The notes: a model not told the origin generated them from the sequence alone. A stretch of 64,000 bases of DNA from Synanceia verrucosa (GCA_029721515.1 CM056556.1:19782645-19846644); one strand, 5' to 3'; positions 32,898-45,237 are shown, counted from the first letter of the stretch. Translations and numbers: made by a program.

Positions 32898-35800
32898 GTA
32901 AGTGATCATAGTTTGGAATTTATGTTAATGGGCTGTGTATGTGCAAGATATGCCTTCCATATTCAGAAGTGACAGTTGTTCTCTGGAATAGTTTTTTTTT
33001 ATTTATCAATACAAAATTATAAATAGTAACTACTGACTTTATAGACTGTAGTTATGGTAATAACTGTATTGCTAGATTGCCATTAGTATTGCAAAACTGC
33101 TCTCCTGCCCTTCAGAGCCTAATGTGCATTTCACTCATATGCAAGTGAAGATTTGAGTGAATTTGAAAAATTATTAGGGCACACTGGTCTAAGTGACATC
33201 CAGTTTTGCAAAATAACATTTCACTTTAGGTCTCTTTCATCTCTGCAAATTATACAAATCATTTAAGTAGTATTTTCTCATTTTTGAGTCAAAATGAATC
33301 TTGCTTGTTGTCCCGTTTGTGTACTGACTGCAAGGGACTATTCAGTCAGTATGTCAGGAAGAAGTTCAAATCTGTAACATCACTGCACCATTAGTGGAGT
33401 GTTTCTGTCGATTCCTCACAAGCCCAACAGAGCAATGTGTCATCTCTCTCTCTCTCTCTCTCTCTCTCGCTTGAGGATTTAAGTTAATTATGAAAAATAT
33501 ATTTCCTTATTCTCTGCATCAAATAAATATCGGCAGACATTGAATTCAGATACCTCATCCAGTAGGTATTGTGCAAATCCAACATACCGGAATGAATAAA
33601 TGGTAAGGGGATCAGTTGGATCGCCTGAACGTAAATCTTAAGTGCAGATCCATGGGCCAGTATTTGTAGGGGAAGCCATTAAAAATATGTAAATGACAAG
33701 TTGTCCTAAATAATTTCAGTGGTCGCCAGTCCCTCTTTACAAAAGAGGACCTTTTTCCTTGTGTTGGCTCTAATTTTGAAAAACATGCCTACTTCTTCTG
33801 CTGTCTTGGCTCAGCTTGCTTGCATAAATGATAGGCAAGTGACTTGTTGCAATTTCAAATATTCAGAAATTTCTATAACAGCAGGAGAAACTTGAGAGAG
33901 CAGACTTAGAAATGAATGGACACTCAAATCTGATTCTGTTCTTGTCCAATGCACTCTCGCAGAGTAGAGAACGGATGAGTTTTGTGCTCTCTCAAATCTG
34001 TCGTCAATATTAGGAAGTACAATTAATAAAAACGATAATGCAATATTGTTGTGGTACAGAGTTTTCCTGGCCAACACATCTTATTCTCCAGATTTAGGGA
34101 AACACTTTTTTTCTAAATCATTTTTCATTGAAAGAAAGTATATTGATGTTATTCATTTGCAATTAGATTTTTTTTCTTTTCAGAATCATGCAACCCTGGT
34201 CAGCATTGTTCCATATTTAATGTCACATACTGTTGATGGGTTCAGAATTTCTGAAAATGTCCTTTTATTTTGGATATTATAAATAACGCTCAATGCTGAC
34301 CACATAATAATTGTAATACTACTACTACTACTACTACTAATAATAATAATAACAATGAAATATAAGACACTACAAACAAATTTCTTATTTTTCAGCATAA
34401 TAAAAAGGATGGATACAATAAGGCTCTTAAAGGTGCCATAATGTTCCTTTTGTATTTGTGGGCAGGATGATGATCTGGAGGAAGGGGAGGTCAAAGATCC
34501 CTCAGACAGGAAAATAAGACCACGTCCAATTTGTAGGTTCTTCATCAAAGGTAGGTTGCATAGAGCCAGTCTCACTCTTGAAATTTGAGTTTTGTTTTTG
34601 GAAATTGTCGTGGTATGTTGTTGTTATACCACAGTAAAAAAAAGTGAAAGATGAATTCTGATACCCAGCTGCATAAATAATGCTGTTGGGTTGGATTTTT
34701 AGATTAGAAAAACTCCTTTCTCCTTTGATTGTTTAGTGATTACAGTGTAATATGTCAGCACTTGTTATGAATGTTGTTCTACAGCAGGGGGGGGCATTGT
34801 ACTGAATAGATAGATATCAATTTATTTTCCTTTTGTTTGTTTACAATAAATTGAATTTGAGTAAATTGCTGTTTATTACAGAACTGTAGACTTCAACCAC
34901 GCTGGCATATTGTGTTTCCTTTAGGAAATTGCACTTGGGGTATGAACTGTCGATTCATCCACCCTGGAGTCAATGACAAGGGTAATTATTCCCTCATCAG
35001 TAAGCCAGACCTCTTCTCACCTAATGGAGTGCCTCCTGGAGGACCACACCCACTCATACCCAATAATCCATGGGTAAGTATTTTACTTTTATTTATCACT
35101 TGTATATAATGTATAATATTTGTAAATTTGAAGAAATAGTGTTCAGACAACTATAGCTGTCTCATAGTACGTGGATACAGATAACCATAAAGATCTATCA
35201 AAAATTTGTCACTGTTTTAGGCTGGCCCTGCTGTAGAGGAACTCCCTCCACCACCTCCTCCAGTGGAGCCTCCCGTGGAGAGTGCCTGGGAGCGAGGTTT
35301 AAGGCATGCCAAAGAGGTAAACGCTTCCATTGCCCATCTTCGAAACAAATTGAACCAGTTGCTCAGCTCACAGGCTGCAAAGAGTGTGTAAAATAACAGC
35401 AGATAGACATATTTGTTTAAAGATGCTGAGGACCAAACGGAAGGTTTGCAGTTTTATTGTTGTGCTGTTAATATTACTTGACTGTCACCAGTTTGGAAAG
35501 CTGATATTCTTAAAGCTCATTTTTTAAGCCATAAACGCATTCAGTATGCCACCTGGAACTGGCAAGTAGGTTTAGGTATCGTTCAAAACCATTCAAAATA
35601 CCTTTGTTTCAATACTGGTTCCAGAACCATAGATTTTGATACCTCAATAAATTGTTTTTGTGTAATTTAGGCTTTAATCATGGTCATCATCAATATCATT
35701 ATTAATATTATCAACTCAATAAATTGTTTTTGTGTAATTTGGGATTTATCATGGTAGACATACAAGACAATGGTCTGTTGATGATTAACAGGTACAGACT

Positions 35801-38263
35801 GCTACCAGTTTAGGAGTGAAAGTTTGCCTTATGGTGTGTTCACTGGAAGTCGGAACTTGGAGCTCAAATCATCTTAACCCCAAAGTTTAGTGCTCCCAGC
35901 ACTTCCCAGCATTCCAGACGTACAACAAATCATGTAGCTACTGTTTACATCAGTAGTAGTTAGCATAAATTCTGTGTTAGGTTGGTGAGATTAGTCTGAC
36001 TTTCAGTGGTGGAGATTCGACTTCATGGCGGATTCTGATTTAAATTCTGACTTGGAGCATGGAAATTCCGACATTTGTGTACAACTGAACGTACCATGAG
36101 TCAGAAACGCAACCTCATTGCTGCTGCAATGACATTAATGTGCTGTTTTGCTGGCAATGTTTGTCTCTTTATGCTGGGAAAGTGGGTGGACGGATCAGTG
36201 TCACTATGAATCTGAAAGGGACATGTCCCCCCCAACCCCTAGAGACATCTGAGAGCATGGCTACAAAAGTAACAAAGTTCGGTACCCAGCCCTACTGGCA
36301 AGTTGCTAACTTCTGCTTCCAGCATTATTGAGAAAAGCAGTAGTCTTAAGTGCCAGTGATCTCTGCAGCTGTTTGCTGCGATGAGATTATGGGAGCACAT
36401 ACAACTTTCAGGAAGTTTAAATTGATAATATATTATCATCGTTATGCATATCGTGTGGGAGGTGTGACAGCAGCCATAGACAGGTATTTCTTACTTAATA
36501 ATTTGATCTGTGTCCCAAAGGTGCTGAAGAAGGCCACCATCCGTAAGGAGCAGGAACCGGACTTTGAGGAGAAGCGTTTCAACGTAACCATTGGAGAGGA
36601 CGAGAGAGAATTTGACAAAGAGAATGATTTCTTCAAAGAACGCAGCTACCGCATCATCAGAGAGTATTACCTTTTCTTTTTGGCAGCATCTCAAGCCTTG
36701 AAATATATGTAAAGCATTTGTTCTCTGTTACCGTTGAAATGTTTTAAGTCATAGTCCAAAAATCACATCGGGCTGCACAGTGGTGCAGTGGTTAGCACTG
36801 TCGCCTCACAGCAAGAAGGAACCAGGTTTGATTCCCGGCCCAGGACCTTTCTGTGTGGAGTTTGCATGTTCTCCCTGTGTCTGCGTGGGTTCTTTCCGGG
36901 TACTTCGGCTTCCTCCCACCATCCAAAAGCATGCATGGGGATTAGGTTAATTGGCTAATTTAAATTGCCCATAGGTGTGAATGTGAGAGCTAGTGGTTGT
37001 CTGTTTCTGCGATGTGCTCTGCGATGAGCTGGCCACTTGTCCAGGGTGTACCCTACCTTCCACCCTTACGGCGCTTTTCCACTACACAGTAACGGCACGG
37101 TACGGCCCATTTTTGTTGCTTTTCCATTACAACTGAGTACCTCCTCAGGCGTGGGCGGGGTCATCATACGGCAACGCAAAACTGCCGTAACTTCATTTGC
37201 ATGCGACACAGAAAACTGTGAAGAAGAAGAACATCAACAACACAAACAATGGAGGACAAGGAAGCGATCATGTATTTGTTGCTCGCTCTGTGACTTTTTG
37301 TCATGCGAAAAGCGAAAGAATAGAGACAGAGAAGACTCCAGGAAGTGTAAAAATAGCGAAACAGTTGCCGGTTTTAAAAATGGCGGAGTTGAGTTGTTTT
37401 TGCCGTTTACAGTCCAATCGGACGTCCCGCATCCAATGACGCTTCCAGTGACGACACTCGTTAGCCAATCAGTGGAAGGCAGTCGGCTGACGTTGCGTTT
37501 TAGTATTGCTTCGGCTCGCTTGGAACCAGGGCTGAGAAGGTACGAAGAATGTACCAGGTACTACTGGAAAAGCGACACAACCGTGTAGAGCTGTGCTGTA
37601 CCGTACCGCGCCTGTGGAAAAGGGCCATAAGACAGCTGGGATAGGCTCCAGCGCCCACCCGCCTACAGAACAATTTAAAAATAAATACACATATATTGCT
37701 CACCCGTTTCACCACTAGTTAGTTTTCTGTCAACCAGAAGGTTAATGAAAAAGCTATTTGCAATTTCTATAAGGAACTTTTTTAAAAGAAATAAAAGTTT
37801 ACAATGTAAAAACACCTTTCCTTTCCGACAAAAAATATTTTTGCTTTTTGCTGTTGCAGCAAAGCACACAAATTTGCCCTCTGAGCATTCACACAATTAA
37901 TCTGTAGTAAGACAATTTTTTGTAATTTATACCATCTGTTTTCTTCTTTTAGTGAAATGGACTTCAGAGATCCGATATATGGGTAAGTAAGGCACTTCAC
38001 AAGGCCATAGTATTGACAGATGTAGATGTAACTGGAGTAGTGCCAAAAGGCTTGTCTTGTTGTATTGACAAGGACACTGTTCAACATTTGTCATAATTGA
38101 AGTGAATGTTGATGATTTATAGTTCATGTCTATAGTCTGAGATGAAAGTATTGCTTAACCCTTCATAAATCTGTATCTGAGTTTTTGTTCCATTTGAAAA
38201 TCTGTCTGACACAGGTAATTCATCAGCATTCACTGAACTCATCTTTGAGCAACTCAACTCACC

Positions 38264-38319
<56 letters not shown>

Positions 38320-39549
38320 TATTTATAGTATACAGAAATTACTTTTTGTTTAAACACGTATTACGACTTCATAGTCAATGCCGTTTTGCCATCTCCAATG
38401 GCCCTTAATCCAGATTTGTCTAAAAAATAAGCTACACATGTACCAAATTTCGTGCATTTAATCTTAAAATGAACAATAATGTAGCTTCGTTGCCCCATTC
38501 TAAAGCACATGTACTCAGTGCTGTATCATTTATATCACAGTTTGTTAAAAAAAAAAAAAAAAACAACGTGAAAGGAGATTAACCATCAAAAAGAAATTGC
38601 CCTACGTGTTGATATGTTGGTATCATACAATTCAAATGTGTTTCCCCTCCACAGTGATCCGTATACTGATCCATATTATGACTATGAAATGGAGGCCCTA
38701 TGGCGAGGCGGACAGTATGAAAACTTCAGAGTGCAGTACACAGAAGCTCCTCTGTCTTACCACTACAGCGTGAGTATCTTGCATAGTCTGCTCAGTGTGT
38801 TCTCTGTTACATTATTTTCCTTGCTAAAAGAGAGACTTTTTACAGCCAAAAAAAAAGTAAAAATGCCCAAGCAGAGTACATACCGATATGTAAATGGAAC
38901 AATGGATAGCACAGAGACATGATAACAACGCTTATATGGATGAAAATAGTACCCAAATTAATTGATTATTTACTCCAGTTGGAGGGCTTGTCGAGCAACT
39001 TTTGGTGTCAAAATTACACTCATTACTTGTGAGTTGTGAGAGTTCAGTAACTTCCAGTGGCACTGGTAATGGCAATGTGCGATAGTTGTATTTTGTTTCT
39101 TCTGTACTAGATTTATATTTTATGATCTGTTTACATTTCCTGCTTTGTATTGCAACTGTAGCACAACAATTTCCTTTGGGATGAATAAATTTCTATTTTA
39201 TCTTATGAATGCATCTGGGGTTGAGTACCACCGAAAGGGTGTTGAAGACGAGCAGTCTAGAAAACTGAACATGTTCTCATCAGGACCGTGAACGTGACTG
39301 TGACCCTCGAGAGCGTCAAAGGGACCGAGAGAGAGAGAGAGATCACCGCGAGAGGGAGCGCCGACAGAGGGAGAGGGAGCGAGAACGGGAGCGTGAAAAG
39401 GAGAGATTGCGGAGGAAAGAAGAGTGGGAGCGGGACAGAATGAAGCGGGATGAGAAGGAGAGGCCAAGGATGCGTCCTCCTCGAGACACCAGAGAGAAGA
39501 AAGACGAGGACAAATTGAAACCACGCTCCCCCCTCAGCCTGCCGCCCAA
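31908..39549 (+). CDS. zc3h18: zinc finger CCCH domain-containing protein 18, eight coding exons (3' end not found)
   Basis: Nuclear protein that bridges the cap-binding complex and ARS2 to the NEXT/exosome RNA-decay machinery. Coding exons 31,908-32,897, 34,466-34,550, 34,925-35,073, 35,221-35,316, 36,521-36,663, 37,953-37,982, 38,655-38,769 and 39,284-39,549 join in frame to 624 codons plus two bases, all with GT-AG introns. Order: acidic disordered N-terminus (1-330) with SRELDEHELDYDEEVPEE near 228-246 and DDGEIDEGEID at its end (similar to acidic ARS2-recruitment motifs); one CCCH finger (C353, C361, C367, H371); a proline cluster; TIRKEQEPDFEEKRF; FWRGGQYENF-like block; then an RE/RD-rich basic-acidic repeat. 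The human protein is longer, so 3' exons are missing here. Introns 5, 6 and the last contain transposons. Confidence 0.94.
33443..33468. repeat. (TC)n microsatellite
   Basis: Thirteen TC units in the first coding-region intron of zc3h18. Confidence 0.95.
34466..34550 (+). CDS. zc3h18: zc3h18 coding exon 2
   Basis: 85 bases: DDDLEEGEVKDPSDRKIRPR, then PICRFFIK, which contains the first Cys of the CCCH finger. Acceptor GGCAG, donor AAAG|GTAGGT, phase 1. Confidence 0.95.
34925..35073 (+). CDS. zc3h18: zc3h18 coding exon 3 (zinc finger)
   Basis: 149 bases: GNCTWGMNCRFIHPGVND, completing a C-x7-C-x5-C-x3-H finger across the intron, then GNYSLISKPDLFSPNGVPPG. Almost identical in pattern to the mammalian protein. 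Donor TGG|GTAAGT. Confidence 0.95.
35221..35316 (+). CDS. zc3h18: zc3h18 coding exon 4
   Basis: 96 bases: AGPAVEELPPPPPPVEPPVE, then SAWERGLRHAKE. Acceptor TTTTAG, donor GAG|GTAAAC. Phase 0 at both ends. Confidence 0.94.
35560..35800 (+). mobile_element. hAT-type MITE fragment (ggtatcgttcaa family)
   Basis: Text ggtatcgttcaaaaccattc with ataaattgtttttgtgtaat recurs at 59,570-59,700 (gggtatcgttcaattttttt), so it is dispersed. Located in zc3h18 intron 4 (35,317-36,520). Confidence 0.5.
35830..36260 (+). repeat. dispersed repeat family (five copies in window)
   Basis: Begins ggtgtgttcactggaagtcg and contains ctcattgctgctgcaatgac and ggatcagtgtcactatgaat. Other copies: plus strand 40,085-40,400; minus strand 9,060-9,390, 42,640-42,965 and 53,225-53,575. 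Its non-coding structure suggests a non-autonomous DNA transposon; precise ends not determined. Confidence 0.65.
36521..36663 (+). CDS. zc3h18: zc3h18 coding exon 5
   Basis: 143 bases: VLKKATIRKEQEPDFEEKRF, then NVTIGEDEREFDKEND. This is one of the most conserved blocks of the family. Donor AGA|GTATTA (weak but in phase 2 with the next exon). Confidence 0.93.
36770..37675 (+). mobile_element. tRNA-derived SINE, near full length, split by a MITE
   Basis: Starts cgggctgcacagtggtgcag; A-box-like tggtgcagtggttagcactg, B-box-like ggtttgattcc, then the full body to cttgtccagggtgtacccta. Its 3' end (gacagctgggataggctcca) resumes at 37,631 after an inserted element. Lies in zc3h18 intron between coding exons 5 and 6. 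Confidence 0.8.
37070..37626. mobile_element. MITE with ggcgcttttccac inverted termini
   Basis: Left end ggcgcttttccac and reverse-complemented right end ggcccttttccac. It interrupts the SINE between two parts that are adjacent in other copies. No clear target duplication. A 183-codon open frame crosses it and the SINE but has no protein-family character. Confidence 0.7.
37953..37982 (+). CDS. zc3h18: zc3h18 coding exon 6, 30-bp microexon
   Basis: Only 30 bases. One base completes an Asp codon, nine codons follow (EMDFRDPIY), and two bases start a Gly codon. Acceptor CTTTTAG, donor GG|GTAAGT. The phase fits both neighbours exactly, and the protein text matches the conserved RDPVYGDPY region. 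Confidence 0.88.
38268..38316. repeat. (TA)n microsatellite
   Basis: About 24 TA units in the intron before zc3h18 coding exon 7. Confidence 0.95.
38655..38769 (+). CDS. zc3h18: zc3h18 coding exon 7
   Basis: 115 bases: DPYTDPYYDYEMEALWRGGQ, then YENFRVQYTEAPLSYHYS. Acceptor CCACAG, donor AGC|GTGAGT. Confidence 0.95.
39284..39549 (+). CDS. zc3h18: zc3h18 coding exon 8, RE/RD repeat
   Basis: 266 bases of Arg-Glu/Arg-Asp alternation (DRERDCDPRERQRDRERERD and onward), then RPPRDTREKKDEDKLKPRSP. Acceptor CATCAG, donor CCAA|GTAAGT (phase 2). The next exon should begin by completing a Lys codon; none was found to 64,000. Confidence 0.92.
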
Positions 39550-39989
39550 GTAAGTGAAATTTAATTTTGCTTGAATGTCTTTTTTCTTTTTTTCTCAAAA
39601 AAGTTTGAAGTTATGTCTTGACTTTTCATTTTATCTGAAACAGACAGCCATGCAGACTCTTATAACTTGGATTACACTGACCAACTGGAGTTGGCTAAAT
39701 TTAGCTTTGGATCCATTTTTTAATTAATTGTGCGCAAGATACATAGGCTACTAAACACACCAGTTTGCAGTTGAAATATCTAATCCAGCTAAGACACACT
39801 ATGGATATACTGTTTCCAACTTAAGTCAGTATTTCTGTACTACAATGTCTGGTCAACCTGGCAGATATTTCTTGTCTGTCCATGATCTATACCATATCGT
39901 TTTGTTTCATTTGCCCTTCACATTGAAAACAGGGAGACCATGAGCTCATTCTTGAAATCATTTTTCTTTGTCATCACATAAAATGGTCT

Positions 39990-41670
39990 ACAATCTACTA
40001 GGTGTGTGATGATACACTCATCTCATGGAGACAAGACGATACATGATATTGGGTTCATGAGAATGAGACGAGACAATTTTTTTAAATTATTTTATATTTA
40101 GATTAATCCAGTTGGAGATGCGACTTCATGGGGGGTTCTTATTTAAATTTTGATTTGAAGTTGGAAATTCCAACGTTCGTGTGCAAGTGAACCCACCGTG
40201 AGTTGGATCACTCAAACACGGGGCTTGCAGCTGCTGCAGTGATATTAATGCTCTGTTTTATTGCTGCTGTTTGTCGCCTTATGCTGGGAAACGGAGGGGG
40301 GACAGATCAGTGTCTCTATACAATCTATGGTGTCTCTATGAACCTGAGGAGGACATGCCCCCCGTCCCTAGTGCCATCTGCGAGCATAAATGAAAGCAAT
40401 CTGAATTCATCAATCAGGAAGTCATTTATCAAGTAACGGACAAACGCACCATATTGTAACGTAACTGCGATTATTTATGAAGAAGAAGACGAATTCCTTT
40501 ATTTGATCCCTCGATGAGGGAAATTACTTTTTTTTTTATTTTAAATGTAAAGCATTAGAGCAGTGGTTCTCAATCCCCAAGGAGGGCACGGACACTCCGT
40601 TGAGGGGGCACAAGAGAGTGAAAAAAAACACACTCATTTGCTATTAATAGCTTACAAAATAGATGCAGAAGTCCCCCCCATGTCAAAATACAAGCGGTTG
40701 GATTATAACCTGTGTTGTGTATTAACTGCGTTCATATTTTCAGTGAACGGTGAACTGAACGGCTCAGTTTTCAAATCATGGACGTGAACATGAGTGGCGT
40801 TCATTCTGGCGGGAATAAATGGCAAGTACACCGTTCACGTTCATTTGGAAACGCTCGCGATAGTGGTTCTCAGGTATTACGACAATGTTTATGGCAAACA
40901 CTGTGACAGTTACTGTGACAGTCGAGTACGGCTGATGCTAAAGCCAGTGTTGCAGAGCACTTGGTGGAGTTTTATGAACCTACACCACGGAGACAGTCCA
41001 GTGCATCGTAGCCAGCCCAGTGTCCGGAGCCTGGTGTCCAGGTCGTCACTATAAATGAGAGTTAGTTCCCAACTAATTAATAAAGTGTCACGGAGCCAGC
41101 CAGTGCCGCTAAGCTAGTCCGCTGCCGACTCTGAGCAAGCCCAGTGCCGACACTGAGCCAGCTAGTCCGGTGCTGACACCGAGCCAGCCCGTTACAGAAC
41201 TAGCCCAGTTCCGCTGACCTAGTCCGGTGCTGGCACAGAGCCAGCACAGTGCAGACTGTGGAGCACTAGGATTGTGAACTTGTTTTTTTTTTTTTTTTTT
41301 TTTAAATAATAACTATGAATGTGAACTAGTTCATTTTCATATATGTGAACTGAACTTTGAGCTAGTTCTTTTTAAGTATGGACTGGCACAACACTGATTA
41401 TAACACACAAACAAATCAAACACACCGATAATAACGATAGCCTAGTAATGATAATAGGCCTACCTACCACTATGAGGATGATGATAATAGTAATAAATAT
41501 CAATAATAATATCAGTTAAAAAGTAACAACCATGTCACTACTATTACTACTACTACTAATAATAATTATTATTATTATTAATAATAATGATTATAGTGTG
41601 AGCCTAATAATAATAAAAGCCTAGCCTAGGGCTGGCTCTCTATATATCGATCTAGCTATCTATTTATCTA
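39990..41670. other. last visible zc3h18 intron, repeat-rich start
   Basis: Contains a hAT-like fragment (ggtgtgatgatacactcatc, about 40,002), a copy of the 35,830 family (40,085-40,400), an element with gtgaactgaac/gttcagttcac motifs (about 40,720-41,395, similar in style to the hAT at 15,899), poly-T at 41,281-41,303, and ATT/ACT trinucleotide runs at 41,540-41,595. No exon recognised. Confidence 0.5.
41085..41260. repeat. GC-rich imperfect tandem repeats
   Basis: Imperfect repeats built on gagccagcccagtgccgaca and gctagtccggtgctgacac, inside an otherwise AT-rich MITE-like region. Confidence 0.65.
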
Positions 41671-41674
41671 TCTA

Positions 41675-42235
41675 CAGTTATGGTCAAAAGTTTACATACA
41701 CTTGTAAAGAACATAATGTCATGACTCTCTTGAGTTCCCAGTTATTTCTACAACTCTGATTTTTCTCTGATAGAGTGATTGGAACAGATACTTCTTTGTC
41801 ACAAAAACATTCAGGATGTTTGGTTCTTTTATGACTTTATTATGGGTCAACTGAAAATATGTCCGAATCTGCTGGGTCAAAAATATAAATACAGCAACAT
41901 GAATGAGCAATTTTAGTGACTGAGAAAGTTGCGTCAGTGAAGTGAGCTTTAACAGGCCTTTAACACCATGCCTACCATCAAGCACAGTGGTGGTAGTATT
42001 ATGCTGTGTGGCTGTTTTGCTGCCAATGGAACTGGTGCTTTACAGAGAGTAAATGGGATAATGAAGAAGGAGGATTACCTTCAAAGTCTTCAAGATAACC
42101 TAAAATCATCAGCCCGTAGGTTGGATCTTGGGCTCACTTGGGTGTTCCAACAGGACAGTTACCCCAAACACATCAAAAGTGGTAAAGGAATGGCTAAATC
42201 AGGCTTGAATTAGGGTGTTAGCCTTTCCTAGTCTC
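41675..42235 (+). mobile_element. Tc1-like element, internally deleted
   Basis: Same terminal repeat as the element at 1,095: begins cagttatggtcaaaagttta after TA. The ITR is followed directly by the catalytic-core part of transposase: PTIKHSGGSIMLCGCFAANG at 41,970 and VFQQDSYPKHIKS with the second catalytic Asp. It runs to a stop at about 42,211. The N-terminal half and the right terminal repeat are missing. Confidence 0.8.
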
Positions 42236-42239
42236 AAAT

Positions 42240-42640
42240 GCTGCATACCCCGCTGGATGGCTGTTTCTCAAATGGCGAGTGAGGTTTGTTGTATATAACG
42301 TCTTGTTTGCGGCCCCACCATGACTTACTGTATAATACTGCCAGACAGACGACATGCTTTGTTGATGAAGCTCCAGGTAACTGTTGTTTTCCCACGCAGT
42401 TGACGCAAGCGCGTATTCATATGTGACGTGACCTGGTGGGCGGGCCTGTCAGTCTGGCAGAGCAAAAAGTTTCAATGGATGGTTTTCAGACCTTTGTGGG
42501 CATAGATGAGATCGGCAGAAAAGATTGGTTTTATACTGTATGTAGTGATCGTCCGATCGCCGATTCCCCCTAAATTAAGGAAGGCCGATTGATGGCCGAT
42601 CAAGGCCCATTGATCGCCCCCCCCCCCCCCCGCTTCCCTG
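42240..42640 (-). mobile_element. hAT element fragment (minus strand), paralogue of 54,650-55,260
   Basis: The minus strand matches the element at 54,650: shared text includes gacctggtgggcgggcctgt (here on plus, reverse there) and gtgatcgtccgatcgcc-type ends. Its BED-finger region (about 42,240-42,360) is too decayed to translate. Confidence 0.65.
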
Positions 42641-43483
42641 GCATAAGGCGACAAACATTGCTGGTAAAACAGAGGATTCATTGCAGCAGCATTGGGAGCC
42701 TGGCGTTTGAGTTTCGACTCACGGTACTTTGCAGATGTGCACGAATGTTGAAATTTCCAAATCAGAATTTAAATTAAAACCCCCATGAAGATGAAAAGTT
42801 GGATTAATCTCACCAACCTGACATAAAATTCAAAAAAAATCTGTTACTTACTTAAACAATAGCTACATGTTTTGTTGTACCTCTATACGGCTTGAAGAGC
42901 AGGGGGCACTCAACTTTGGAGTTACGTTGATCTGAGCTCGAAGTTCTGACTTCCAGTGAGCACAGTGCTGCTGATCATGACCAACAATCATGATCAGGGA
43001 AGTCAACGCCCATTGAAATGTGCCACGTTACTGTTACTGTGTGTGTTGATTTTATGTGGCGTTATGATCAGGGATTTAATATGTAGCCGCAAGCTAACAG
43101 CAACTTTGCTCCGATGGCAGGTATGTGCGAGCCCTATAGAGAATAAAAGCGCTGTGCCGGCATAGTTACTGGCGGTGTTGACAATTGTTTCTGGTTTGTT
43201 TATTTATTGTATTTCTGCACTGATTAGCAGTAGAGTGGGGCTGCATTGTCGTCTTCATCTTTCATATTTTTGTTTGAATTAGGGGTGTTGAAATTAATGC
43301 GTTAACGTGATTAATCAGGGATAGGTAACTCGTTAGGCTGGACAATCTGCCCGAAGCTATTTTAACTTCCACAACTCTAGTTGGAATATAATACCTCATT
43401 TCCTTGTGATATTCTTACCAAGACAATTCTCATTTAGTTGTAGTCCTGTTTTCATCATGAAAATGGAATCAGTATATATCAAT

Positions 43484-44363
43484 TAGGCCTGTCACGATAG
43501 TCAATAAATCGATTTATCATACGATAAATGAAAACAAAGTTGGTTGTTTTTCAGGCCTCGATATATTGCCATACTCATGCTGCATAAGAAGAGGATTCAC
43601 TCTATGCATCTTTCTCAACACATTGGTGCGTTGGTTCCACAGCAGAATGAACAGAGTGAGACCTCCTCTCAGTCATAAAGTCTCTTTGTCTCAGTGGAAG
43701 GAGGAGTGACCGCTAGCAGACACACAGAGCAGCTGTACCAGGTGAGCTGGTGAGAAGTAGAGAGCCAGGTAACGAGGAGAAACTAGTAGGAATAATGAAA
43801 GAGATGATTTTAAAGCTAAATACCCCAGCCCTGACTGCAATGTTAAATACAAGGGTCCGATATTAACGGTTGCCTGAAAGCCCGGCTGAAGTGAAAATAT
43901 CCAGCGGCCGGCAGACAGTGCGCAAATACACCCAATCGTGCCAGCCTTTGTCACGTAGCTCAGAGTCACTGAGTTAGTTTTGAAGTGGCAGTGATCTACA
44001 GCTTGTTACGGTCGTAACAATGGTTAAGTAGAGGTTCTGAGTAACATAGTGGATGATTTATTTAAAACAGATGGCTTACCTGTTCAGACAGGGCATGGAT
44101 GGTGTGACATATATTGATCAAATGTGAAATAGCAATAAATACTGCTTTCTGAAGAAATAAGTGTGATGTATTGTTGTATACAGTAACCAGGAAATGGATT
44201 TTAGTAAAATATAACTTATAAGTGAAAATATGAGCCATATAGAGAGAAAAAGAACCTCATAAGAACCTCAGAATAATGCTGACAATAATGTTGTGTATTG
44301 GCAATAAGTTGTGGGACAATCTAGGCCTATCATCCAGCAAAATTTGTTATCGTGACAGGCTTA
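43484..44363. mobile_element. hAT-type non-autonomous element (taggcctgtcacgata termini)
   Basis: Left end taggcctgtcacgatag; reverse complement of the right end taagcctgtcacgataa. 880 bp, with cgataaat-type subterminal motifs. No coding region, and no matching 8-bp flanks (atatcaat against gtgatagt), so old or rearranged. Confidence 0.7.
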
Positions 44364-44895
44364 GTGATAGTTTCAACACAGCGGAAGTGATCAGCTCCTG
44401 TGAAAAGCGCCTTAAAGAGCGATCTTAAGAGCAATGCAAAGAGGGCATTAAAAACTCATGGGAAGCACTCTTATCTTAGCAACCCTTATTAGCTAAGACC
44501 TTCTTTACTGTGCGCTTTTTCTTTTTTTTTTTTTTATTTTCTTTTTAATTGAAACAGTACAGCATAGATTCCATGTACAACTGGAGTCTATTTTTCTCCT
44601 CCCACACAATATTATGAGATAACTTGTGACATTCTTCTTCAGACTTTCTCCTCAGCCAATAATGAAGAAGAAAAAAAAGTGGCTTGTGTCTATTCAAAAG
44701 TGCCATTCTATTTTTCTTCAGGACACATACTAACAACATAGACATAGCCCAGTTAAACTGACAATTTCACTGTGCTGTCAGATCAAAAAAAGTAAAGCTA
44801 TAACAACAAAGCAAAAAAAAACAAACAAACAATGAGAACAGTTAAACTTCTGTAGCGAAGAACCAGTGTTTTCTTGTATTACCATGATGAACATC

Positions 44896-45237
44896 TCAGA
44901 TAAAGTCTGACCTAATGTATTTTACATATTCCATCCAGTTTTCCCATATCTTTTTGAATTTGTCCAACTCCAGCCTCACAGAAAAAGTTAACTTTTTCAT
45001 CACATATATATTTTGCATAACCTCAACCCAGTCATCAACCTGAGGTGCCTCATTCTTCATCCACTTTCTGGTTAGCCCTTTCTTCCTTGCAATCATCATT
45101 ATTCTATAAATATGCTTGTCCCCAAACATTGTAAAATCTATTTCCAGTTTCCCCAGGTATAGCACCTCAAATGTAAATGATAGGTTTACTTTCAATACTT
45201 TATCCATACACTTCTTAAGCTCTTGTGTTCTAAACAA
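44896..45237 (-). pseudogene. L1 ORF2 C-terminal fragment
   Basis: 113-codon frame reading ARKKGLTRKWMKNEAPQVDD, VMQNIYVMKKLTFSVRLELD and FKKIWENWMEYV. This is the characteristic C-terminus of fish L1/Tx1-type ORF2, which ends with the W..WM-Y signature. It directly precedes the 3' UTR and poly(A). Confidence 0.8.

Noticed and set aside
37037..37588. 183-codon open frame on the plus strand
   Set aside because: It crosses from a SINE into a MITE and has no domain; its ends do not match any gene boundary.
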